NCBI RefSeq assembly: GCF_001949145.1
Contig: NW_019091588.1
Coordinates: 138,978 to 191,959 of the forward strand
DNA from: Acanthaster planci
Lineage: Eukaryota; Echinodermata; Asteroidea; Valvatida; Acanthasteridae
Length of the DNA: 52,982 bases
Direction: 5' to 3'
The stretch's first letter is position 1, and each line of letters begins with the position of its first letter. Position numbers and translations under genes: made by a program. Below the pieces are notes generated by a model. The model made no database searches. It saw only the letters and a program-made list of their open reading frames with translations, and had not been told where the DNA came from. Below are positions 20,538 to 30,200 of the stretch, piece by piece.

Positions 20538-23500
20538 CATGTAACTTGGCAAAGCTTAATTACGTTCACTGACTTTTGTAGTGATGACCAAATTGAGGTA
20601 TTTAACAACCTGAATCATGTAAGTACAAGTAACAATGAAATGTTGAGTACTGCTTGCTGAAAATTGACAAGCAGAGTCCTCCAGAGCGCACTGTGGTGCT
20701 GGCATGCAGGGCTGTATGGGATTGCCATCAACTCCGTACATGTAGTAGTTGCATGTGAAGCTACATATCTGAATTGATCACTGGGTAGAACTGCCTTGTA
20801 AGTAGCAATTAGGAAATTCTTGAGTGATTTTAACGGCTTCATCATATAGTGTCATATCTGCAAAAAATGAACAGTATAGGTTTCAGATGGATCAACTACA
20901 AAATTTGACAATTATAGCGCGCGCACCTGTATATGCATGTACATTCAGCAAATTGTACATGTACATACCGGCAGCCTGTTGACCCTACAACTGAACGGCA
21001 GATTGTCACCAGATCAAGTCAAAAGGGCATAGTGCAAAACAGCTGTATGATAACAGCTGACAAACACTGAACATCTCTGTATTGGTGAGAATCAATAAAC
21101 TACATGTACCTTCTTCAAGTCAGATTCTTCCTGAACCACTGGCTTGTGAATGTGACCATTTTAGTGCACAATATTATGGCTTACAGCTACATATAGCTGT
21201 TTGTCGCATTCAAGCCTTGATCTAATTTTTATCAAAAAGGTAATTTTCAAATGTTGGCACCAACTGGCCAGCACACAAGGTCACCTGCATTAAAATTTAT
21301 ATGCACATGTATCAGATATTCATTTGAAATGGCCTTTGTTAATTGATACTTACCCAATCAATACTCAAACAAATACAGTAAATGCTCATATAAATTGAGC
21401 AAGCAGTAAAAGCCTCCCCCCCCCAAAAAGTGGATGAAATACCGGTATATATAAATACATGTGTATATTTCACCACACTTTCCTGGCTGCAGTTAATTAT
21501 TTTAGGTCAGCTTTCTGCTATCATAGCCATGAGGCACATACATGTCAGCCATTCCGTTTAAGGGTCATCATCAAACTTAAAAATTGAAGTGAAAGAAATA
21601 AATTTTATCAGTTTTATGTGATAAGAGGAATATTGAAACCATCTAAAGCTCAAAAGAACATTTAAATCAAAGAATTTTTTATTTAGGTTACAGTCTCCTG
21701 AATATGGATGAAATTTGTGGTCAAAAAGGAGGGGCAGGGGTACAAATCACAAACTTAGAAAGTCACTGTGCTCTCATATGATTTTACTTTATCTGCATAT
21801 ATTAGGTAGCTATTCCAGTCTATTTGATAAACATCCAAAATTTTTCCAAATGCTTTTTGTATTTTCCCAGGTTCTCATCGTGAAAACACCCTCAAAATAT
21901 GCCACGCCAGTGACATTACTTAGATTACTAAAAAACTAGACAGGGATTCAGCTAGTGTTTGATATTTGTAAATCAACTAGTAGGGGTCTATCAATAAAAG
22001 CATGAATATTCTTATTTGCTTTGCATTCCTTGTAGAAAAAACTCTTTCAAGAGTGTCACGCGAGTCATGCATGCGCTGTACATGTATGTCTCGTGAGTCA
22101 CACGCCAGGAATTGAAATTGAGTGTGAAAGCACTGTGAAAACACGAAATTGAATCCAGTTAATGAAATTAAAGATTTTTACCCAAAAAATCATGCTGTAT
22201 GTACATTCCTGTACAACTGCATCGTTAATTGCAGCTCTTTCCTTTGGAAACTCTGTCAATTACATGTACACGTACATGTAAGTATGATGATGAACACATG
22301 TACAATACATGTACATGTACCGGTATGTTAGTAAGATGGGCAAGCATATATTCAGACACCCCTCCCAGTTTACTCCCCTCATTTGCTACATGGAAAACTC
22401 CTAGAAAATTCTGGAACACAGCATTATTTTACCATGTGGAAGGTGGGCTGTGCTTCCAATATGTGATGAAATCTGCACTAAATCCAAATGTGAAAGCTTG
22501 AAACAATACCATATGCATACACGTACATGTATATGCTTTACTGTATACATGTACATTTACATGCCGGCAGTTCTCTCATAAAGTTTCATCCTACCAAGCA
22601 GATTCAGCATAATGTAAGTAGTAATTATTACAGTTACTATGAAGTTGATTGTTGAAAGTAAATTTTGAATGCCCTATAGATTCCACCCCAAGATTCGCCA
22701 AAGTAAAGGGATATACACTTTTCCATAATGTATTTGCAGGTAGATGTACATCATTTTTGTTAATGTAATATTATAATTTGATTTGTTTTACTCTTATTAC
22801 AGTCATAATGTAAAAGTGAAAAAACTACTGCGTCACGCGAGTCACGCATTTGTGTCACACGAGTTACATTTTCTTCAGGCCATTTCTCACATTTTGTCTT
22901 TTAGTTGTTTGTGTAAAGAAGACTCAAGATCTTTGACATAAACCATGATCAAGTTACATGTATATCAAAAAGATGTGAACTGGGATATTTAACGAAAATG
23001 TGGATGTAAGCTTTGTTTAAAGAGACTACTCCATTATGATCGAGCTCTTCCTATATATATACCGGTATGAATAGAAATTTGTGCACAAGAGGTAGTCCAT
23101 TCTGAGCCTGAAAAGGAGGGTAAAGTGAAAATTCATATGATGGAGCGTTCAGTTAACAAATACGACATTGTACTTCTTGAATTACCAACATTTAGGAAGC
23201 AAACTTCAATGAAATTTGGCCACAGGGAAGTATAAAAACCTTCCTAAGAATAATAGGTGAGGAATTTTAAACATTCCTGAAGTTCGAAAGTGGATGTTTG
23301 AGATCATTTTCATGCTGAAGATGACCTAAATACATGTGTAAGACTAAATTCAACTAGACAGAAGTCTTTACACGGTTCAAAATTTGTTTTTTAGGGGCCT
23401 AGGCCATTTTGGCCTTGGAGAGGTCAAAATTTCCATGGGCACCAAGGCCACTTAAACGGGCACGGAGGCAAAAATTGATCAGGGCCCAAAGGCAAATTTG

Positions 23501-23571
23501 TCAAAACACAATCTGTTCAGCCTCTAAAATGCATTCTTTTGGTTTATTGTAGAAAAAAGTTGGCAAAAACC
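20538..23571. other. No gene recognised; dense palindromic hexamers
   Basis: AT-rich. Many TACATGTA and TACCGGTA strings, with composite runs at 22262-22280 and 22305-22323. Two sites near 22054-22105 and 22829-22870 share the words GTCACGCGAGT and CACACG. A purine-rich, GGCC-rich patch lies at 23390-23500. No protein domain found. Confidence 0.5.
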
Positions 23572-23754
23572 TAGTCTTGGTTTCAAGACGTTAGTGCTTG
23601 ATAGCAGACACCGTGCATAGTGCGCCCCCAACGACTCATAGTTCGACTATGCACCAGCTCACGTTAGTGAGAGTAAGTAAAAACTAGTTGTGCGAGGGCG
23701 CTCTTCAACAGAAATAAAACAACTATCGATCACTGACGTCTTGGGCCAAGACTA
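23572..23754. mobile_element. TA-flanked MITE with about 33-bp inverted repeats
   Basis: The left end TAGTCTTGGTTTCAAGACGT and the right end, whose complement starts TAGTCTTGGCCCAAGACGT, pair for about 33 bp up to GATAG. An inner hairpin (GTGCATAGT at about 23612 with ACTATGCAC at about 23647) lies within. If TA is taken as target duplication, the element proper is GTCTTGG...CCAAGAC, which would fit the Tc1/mariner superfamily; this is inference from the ends only. Confidence 0.7.
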
Positions 23755-24348
23755 ACAAAAATCTAACACCAAGAATTGTTATACTCTATGAACAGGGCAT
23801 GAGTTGCACATAAATGATCGTCAAATTTTTCCTAACACTTGAAAATGTGTGACATCCCTTTTGTCTTTTAGACTTTAAAGTTACCAGCTAAATAATCCAC
23901 ACTGTATCCAAGAACCCTGCCATCCCCTTAGGCTTGCCACCCTGACATGAAAACGAGCAATAAGGGTTAACAAGTTCTGCTGTCCTTTTACTTTTTTTTA
24001 CCCTTTACTTTTGTTTGTTGCCAGCAATGCGGGGGGGGGAGATATATTTGGACGCCTGCATTGCCGGCGTGGCCGCATCTTCACCCGGCACAGATTTCGG
24101 GAAATCACGGTGCCGTCAATCTCGGAGCTACACACGGTGACACCACCACTTACCCATGCATAAAAAAAAATCCAATTTCTTGCATTTTGTAGCCGAGTTA
24201 CAGAGCTCCTTTTGAAAGGAATGTTTCAAACATTCTTTCCGAGGCATTGTTGCGTGTTGTACAAATTGACGGCGGGCCGGTACCCAAAGGAAATCTTCGA
24301 TTCCACATGGCTGATCCGCGTCCCTTGAAGCACGTACTATATGTGACA
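23755..24348. other. No gene recognised
   Basis: Includes a nine-base G run near 24031 and a GC-rich patch at 24050-24120. No coding blocks identified. Confidence 0.45.
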
Positions 24349-24575
24349 CGGATCAATGCGGAGTGCACTGGTGGTACATGTACATGTATATGCAACAATG
24401 CATTATGGGACACTCCGATTAGCTAGACGTATCCGTAAGGGTATGGGTTTGTGCTTGCGCACGTGCAGCGGATCAATGCGAAAGTGTGCAATAGCGGTAT
24501 ATGCAGCAATGAATTATGGGACACCGCGCTTAGCAATCCGTAAGGGGTGCGGGTCTGTGCTTGCTAGCACGCACG
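24349..24575. repeat. Two-copy tandem duplication, 120-bp period
   Basis: Copies start GGATCAATGCG at 24350 and 24470 and share TATGCA, AATTATGGGACAC-like and TCCGTAAGG blocks in the same order. Copy 1 has TACATGTACATGTA (24375-24388) where copy 2 has only TA (24498-24499), and TAGACGTA (24424-24431) where copy 2 is 6 bases shorter. Confidence 0.8.
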
Positions 24576-26214
24576 ATGTTCATTGCTACATGTACATGAA
24601 GTTGAACAGTCAACACTACCCCCTCTGGACAGTCCATGTAGCGCACACGTGGCTTGGCCTCTAACGCAGGGGATGCGCATAACTATAGTAATAGCTCGCT
24701 GCTTAAGAAATTTTGTGAATACGCGTTTGCGTGAGTGAAGGCAATGTGGCCATATACCATGCGGGCTGTGCAAGCCTTGATCGCTTGTGGTATGGTCTCG
24801 CTGACCGGTGCAGCCGGCGAGCGCTAGCGCTGGGCTGAATTTATTGTTAGTAATTTTGACAACTCACTGGAAAGGGCACAACGGCCAAAGTGTGCATAAG
24901 GCACAGCAAAAGTGGCCATGGACAATGCAATTTTCTGAGGGGCATCAAGACAAGTAAAAGGGTATCGACGGCACTGGCTGTCGTGGCCGTCGTGAATTTC
25001 AAACCTTGCTTTGTAACAAGTACAAACACAGCTGTTTTGAGACTGTTTCACCAACAAAATAAGTACACATGTATTCACAATTATGATGAATAAACCTGGC
25101 ATCAAGAAACTAAGATAATAAAAATGAACAATTTACTATTCTGGACGTCACATGTACCCTGAAAGAGTTACTTGGTAATTTACAATCAATTTCAACCGAT
25201 GCAGTTGGATGTCCACTTCAGAAGATAATGTAACATGACTTGTCATGTGATGTCATTCCGACAGTTGAGAGTTTGCCTTGCACTTTGTGGAGTTTCCCAG
25301 AATCAGAGATGCCACTAGCCTATGCTAAAAAAATCTGAAAATCAACATATCCACAGCGCTTTGCACGGTGTCTGCGTGATGTACATGTACACAACTTGCA
25401 TCTTCATCTTGTAGTCACCTATAAAACAAAAAAATTCTTTCTTGATCATCGCTGGTCGATCACAGAAATGAGTTGCAGCCAGTAGACCAGCCTGCTGTTT
25501 TTTTACTCAAAAAGATATGTACGTTTTTAATTTTGCTTGATCGAATTGGATCAACACTTGCCAAAGATTTATTTAACTAAGGCCTACTGCATACATCGTG
25601 CAGTCTTTTATTAGGCCAAAAAATACATGTAATGTTGTGCTGTGCATGCCTCTCAACAATTTGATCGGTAGGTCGGAACATTTTTTTTGTTTGGGGGCAA
25701 TTTTGTGCTGATTAAAAGGCATCAGTAGGGAGGAAATCTTTCAAAAGTATCTCAAAAAGTGAAGAACACTTGTCTCAATCTATGTAAAAATATCTACATA
25801 CGGCAATTCACAAGAAAAGTATGAACAATTCAGGCAATCACGACGGCAATTGGCAAACTGGACAACAATGTCCGTGTATCGCGTGGTAAGCATGCGTGAT
25901 GTATCTAGACCAGCGGGCGCTAAAGTGAGCAGAACAACCTCAAATTTCTTATGAACGCAGAAAATACATACATAAATAAGAGACCAAGTTCTGTGAATAA
26001 ACTTGCAGAAAGCTTCTTGCGACATAGCAATCGATGTCTTTCTGGCCTGACGTGTACGGCTGATGAAGAGTGGTTATGTACAGTACATTCAGTACACGTA
26101 CAGTACAGACTGGTACTGATTGCTACATTTGCATGACGCATTCTTTTTCATGGGTGCTGCGCAGCGGGAACCAGAGCAGCTATGTTTAATGCATAGAGTT
26201 TCGCGCACGTGTTT
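24576..26214. other. No gene recognised
   Basis: Several overlapping short ORFs without recognisable domains. TACATGTA near 24587, 25382 and 25623. A run of GTACAGTACA-like words lies at 26076-26110. Confidence 0.5.
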
Positions 26215-26401
26215 TCACCACTGGGACAGCGCGCAAAGAATTGTAAGGGCGATTTCATGTCTGTGCGTGGCACTACATGACATGGGCCGGTGATGAGCGA
26301 TCAGCCTGATTAATGCCTTCTGCTTCTTCTGCTTCTGCTGGCTACTGTACAATCGCCAAAATTCTGGCTGTCCCGTACAGATGATGCCGCAACTAAAAGA
26401 A
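26215..26401 (-). other. 3' untranslated end of the CR1-like LINE
   Basis: On the minus strand the sequence after the RT stop contains GCAGAAGCAGAAGAAGCAGA (about 26320-26345), then runs toward 26215. No A tail is evident. The exact 3' end is not determined. Confidence 0.45.
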
Positions 26402-26853
26402 TTAATTTGTAAAATGAACTTGTTGGGACAGAACAGCAAGATCATTTCTGTCAATCTCGGTCTTGAAAGCGCCAAGAGTCGCAGAACATCTGACGTGGTT
26501 TGGTAGACAATTCCATTCTGGAATCGTCCAGGGGTACAATGAGTGAAGATAGCTATTTTGGTTTGCCCGGACACGGTTGTAGATAAGGTCACCATGATGA
26601 TGTCTTGTAATAGGTCCTGCCACTCGATTTGTGTTGGGTTGGTATAGAAGTTGAAAAATATTGTTTGGGATGAGGCCATGTGTCACCTTATAGAAGGTAC
26701 ACAGTCGGGCTTTCATTCGTCTAATATCGAGGGATTCCCAATCCAGTTTAGAGATCATGTCAGACACACTGGAGGTTTGTGAGTAATCGTTGAAAATGAA
26801 CCTACATGTAGCAGCACGTCGCTGTACTTTGTCAAGAGTGTCGATGTTGCTTT
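26402..26853 (-). CDS. CR1-like LINE RT, C-terminal end
   Basis: Open minus-strand frame from the gap to the stop at 26402-26404, about 150 codons. It starts with IDTLDKVQRRAATC then RFIFNDYSQTSSV, the well-known post-thumb block of CR1/L2-type RTs (normally VQRRAARFxxxDY). Next come LDWESLDIRRMKARL, FYKVTHGLIP and LYPWTIPEWNCLP, the latter matching the usual RTIxxWNxLP block. The end is ALGAFKTEIDRNDL, also typical. No stops, so the copy is fairly young. It carries an extra Thr-Cys pair encoded by TACATGTA (26803-26810) inside the conserved Arg/Ala block. Confidence 0.88.
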
Positions 26854-27547
26854 NNNNNNNNNNNNNNNNNNNNNNNNNNNNNNNNNNNNNNNNNNNNNNN
26901 NNNNNNNNNNNNNNNNNNNNNNNNNNNNNNNNNNNNNNNNNNNNNNNNNNNNNNNNNNNNNNNNNNNNNNNNNNNNNNNNNNNNNNNNNNNNNNNNNNNN
27001 NNNNNNNNNNNNNNNNNNNNNNNNNNNNNNNNNNNNNNNNNNNNNNNNNNNNNNNNNNNNNNNNNNNNNNNNNNNNNNNNNNNNNNNNNNNNNNNNNNNN
27101 NNNNNNNNNNNNNNNNNNNNNNNNNNNNNNNNNNNNNNNNNNNNNNNNNNNNNNNNNNNNNNNNNNNNNNNNNNNNNNNNNNNNNNNNNNNNNNNNNNNN
27201 NNNNNNNNNNNNNNNNNNNNNNNNNNNNNNNNNNNNNNNNNNNNNNNNNNNNNNNNNNNNNNNNNNNNNNNNNNNNNNNNNNNNNNNNNNNNNNNNNNNN
27301 NNNNNNNNNNNNNNNNNNNNNNNNNNNNNNNNNNNNNNNNNNNNNNNNNNNNNNNNNNNNNNNNNNNNNNNNNNNNNNNNNNNNNNNNNNNNNNNNNNNN
27401 NNNNNNNNNNNNNNNNNNNNNNNNNNNNNNNNNNNNNNNNNNNNNNNNNNNNNNNNNNNNNNNNNNNNNNNNNNNNNNNNNNNNNNNNNNNNNNNNNNNN
27501 NNNNNNNNNNNNNNNNNNNNNNNNNNNNNNNNNNNNNNNNNNNNNNN
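26854..27547. other. Assembly gap (694 N)
   Basis: All bases are N. It lies inside the LINE, consistent with collapse of a repeated sequence. Frames apparently open through it are artefacts. Confidence 1.
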
Positions 27548-28196
27548 GGCTAGAGAAATATATGTAGATCGGCTCACCCAAAGATGAACCAGAATGGACG
27601 CTATCAAAAGACATGTCAGTAAAAATACTCCCTGCTTCCAAACTGTTCAGAACACCATAACTATTAGATACGTCAAAACCCTGTAGACTTTCGAAAAGTG
27701 AAGTTGAAAAATTTGGCAAACCACACTGTAGGCACGTCCAGGAATATGATGGGTGGTCTCTTAACATGTTGTACAGCTGGTCATTCATCTTGAGGCAACC
27801 AACATGAAACCAGCCATTACACTGGTCACATTCAATGGCTTTTTGACCCCATTTAGCAGCTTTCTGGCATACCTGACAAGGATACTTCGGTGGCTTGGGA
27901 CCTGGATTCATTTCAATAACTCCAGCCAGGAGAACGATAAGACAAATCTGAGTTAGGTTCTTGTAGTCAACAACAAGTGGGTTTAATATTCTAGGTCTGG
28001 TGTAGCGAGAAGAACAATAGAACGAGCTCACCAGGTTCACCTCAGAGGCAGCGTTGTGGTTCAGTGGAGCTGTCCAATGCACTCTAATGAACGGATTGGT
28101 AGGTTTTAACACTTCTGGGTCCCGAGTAGACATTCCGACGCGAACAGAAATCACAGTCAGAAGTAGCATAGTCCAATATGTCCTTATAGATGACAT
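27548..28196 (-). CDS. LINE ORF N-terminus: leader, 2A-like motif, PHD finger
   Basis: The first ATG is at 28196 (A at -3); an upstream GTG at 28208 is in frame but less likely. Residues 1-20 contain the hydrophobic run TMLLLTVISV, and residues about 82-92 a second one (TQICLIVLLAG), directly followed by GVIEMNPGP (residues 92-100, 27897-27923). This fits the 2A ribosome-skipping consensus D-V/I-E-x-N-P-G-P except for Gly in place of Asp. A C4HC3 PHD finger follows: Cys107, 110, 123, 126, His131, Cys134, 155, 158. Skipping at NPG|P would release a 99-residue leader peptide and start the PHD-containing protein with Pro. The hydrophobic segment before the 2A site could act as signal sequence. 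The rest, with the endonuclease, enters the gap. Confidence 0.85.
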
Positions 28197-28208
28197 TTTG
28201 AATACCAC

Positions 28209-28524
28209 TCACACAATAAAAACAGTAGAGAACACCGATGAGGCAGTACTGAAAATTTACACGTAGACCACTGAGTAAAAATCCAAGATGGCAGGATGTA
28301 CACACTCAAAGTTAAAAACAAAGTCTTTTTCAAATTCAGCAAAAAACGGATTAAAAAGCAGAATACGCATTCCAACAAGTACCTGAATTAATTAAAATAC
28401 ATCTGACGCTAAAAAGGAGTAAGGACGGCTAAAACCAGAACAAAAAAAAAATAGATTAAAAATGGCTCGCCACGAGCACGAGAAAAACCACAACCAGTCC
28501 CTTGGGCGTAATTCTAACACAAAA
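28209..28524. other. Probable LINE 5' flank
   Basis: Region upstream of the LINE start codon on the minus strand; 5' end of the element not determined. Contains an A-run near 28440-28450. Confidence 0.4.
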
Positions 28525-28884
28525 CTAATAATAAATTGGATGCCGTAATCCCAAATACTGTGTTGATATTTTAAGAACTGTTATTGACATGTTGGTCGGA
28601 CAATTCATCCGAGCATTTTTTATTTTGTTCGGACAAACACAATAAGTGCTCAAACTCGGAGTAAAAAAATGTCCGATGTCCGACTGTAATTTCACGCTCT
28701 GATTGTTATCCTTTTCTTCGAGCCATCTCCACTGAAATTTATCCTTGACATCTCTTTCAATATCACGAAGATCCTCGTTTCTGTTGACAATTAGATGCTG
28801 CATTTTGTCGGCCCTCAAACATGAAGTCGACCCATGTGTGTTGATCATCCAACGTACAGTACAATGTATGTTCGTTGTGTACAT
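28525..28884 (-). pseudogene. Possible hAT-type BED-like finger fragment
   Basis: Minus-strand open stretch of about 119 codons. The block DKFQWRWLEEKDNN resembles the WxWLExxDxNG start of BED-like N-terminal regions in hAT-type transposase relatives, and STYCVCPNKI downstream could be a degraded C-x2-C of the finger. The second zinc pair is not visible. The rest is not recognisable. Alternative: unrelated chance ORF. Confidence 0.3.
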
Positions 28885-29580
28885 TTATGCATCGCACGAG
28901 GCATGAGCATGAGCTAGTACGCATTAAAGGTCAATATTTCAACGTATTTCCAGTCACTGACAACACCACTCAATGCTGTCCTTTGTATTTCATGCCACAA
29001 TGACTAACGTAAGCAATCTATACTGACGACTGCGCTCAAGATTAAGTACCCAGTCGCGTGGTGCAGGATACATGCGCATCATAGATTTGCTTCCAGTCTT
29101 TTCTTCTTTATTTAATTCTGTCAATGTTAAAAACATTGAAGGGGAAATGTAAAAAATCAGATTTGGGGGAAAAAGTACCAAAAAGTCGGATTTCTGATTA
29201 AAATGAAAAAAGTGGCATCTCTGCAGAATTGCTTGAAATAACAATATTTACATGTACTTAAAGATAACATATTCGACTTCTTAGATTGATGACGTCATCA
29301 CGAGTGGATGTGATACCAGTTACAAGAATTGTAATTTTATATGAGAGTGTTTGTGGACGAACACGTCTGCCTCAGCCCTGATTTCATTTATCTAAAACCA
29401 GTGACAAGATTCATGACAAACCACACACAAGATTTAAGGAAAAGTGCACAGACGATACAGAAAACACACTGGTCAGTGGAATATTTCAAATCCATGTCAT
29501 ATCGATGTAGTTGTATGTCACATGACTTATCATATAATGATACCACCAACAGACGAAATCAATTTCCGTCTGGAACCCTT
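28885..29580. other. No gene recognised
   Basis: AT-rich sequence with short ORFs. TACATGTA near 29249. Confidence 0.45.
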
Positions 29581-30200
29581 CCCTTTTTAGCTTTCTGCTA
29601 ATTTTCAACCCAATTGAACATGAACTTTATGAGATATTATAGCACTTTAAAGAGTCCTCCTTTAATGTCACATGACTTGCCAGCTGATGACTTCATTATG
29701 AGAACTTGTACAGGAAACCTTTCTAGCGTGTCTGTAGTGTGTGCCCCTAATATGAACTCTGTTCGATAACAGTGCTGAGTTTGAAAAACATGTGCAAAAT
29801 GTACAAAAAATAAGAGAAAAAAAATAAAACATTCAAAATTCAAAAATCTTGTGATGACATCATCATGTTGATTTTGTTGTAGGACCACGCCTTAATGATT
29901 ATCTGGAGGTTCCATATGAAATCAATCAGATTTTTTGAAAAAGTACTTAAAATCACTTGGTGACATCATCATGACATAATTATTTTAGTATTATCTTTGC
30001 CTTAAGGCCTGTGCTTTGTCTAACTTTGATGAGGATGAAAAATAGTTAAGTTACCCTAATGGTCCTAAAACCCTGTACAAAGTCAGTGGGCTGAACTAAA
30101 TATAAAAAAATCAATATTAAATCACTTGATGACACCATCATGACGTCTTTGTTCTAGGACCATCTATACACAGGCATCCTTCATTGGTGTACATGTAAGT
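29581..30200. repeat. Diverged P and Q repeat units
   Basis: One P-like unit at about 29597-29720 (CCCAATTGAACATGAACTTT, GAGATATTATAGCACTTTAA, TTTAATGTCACATGACTTG) is followed by three Q-like units around 29830-29880, 29940-29985 and 30095-30160, each with a TCATGATGATGTCA-type core in either wording (GATGACATCATCATG, GGTGACATCATCATGAC, GATGACACCATCATGACG). These match the arrays at 32.5-35.3 kb. A TACATGTA at 30190-30197 sits where the copy at 34195 has TA. Confidence 0.7.

Larger units (their letters stand above)
26402..28208 (-). mobile_element. CR1-like LINE with 2A motif and PHD finger, split by gap
   Basis: Minus-strand non-LTR retrotransposon whose 5' coding end (28196-27548) and 3' coding end (26853-26402) flank an assembly gap. 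The two halves are in the expected order and orientation for one element. An intact CR1-like ORF with endonuclease and RT needs about 3 kb, so either the 694 N under-represent missing sequence or this copy is internally deleted. PHD fingers and 2A-like sequences at the N terminus of such ORFs are known from sea urchin and lancelet elements. Confidence 0.85.

Noticed and set aside
22225-22419. ORFs with His-Val-His-Val runs
   Set aside because: Same cause: palindromic hexamers translated in another frame.
26790-27587. Long plus-strand ORF through the gap
   Set aside because: It is open only because N codons are not stops.
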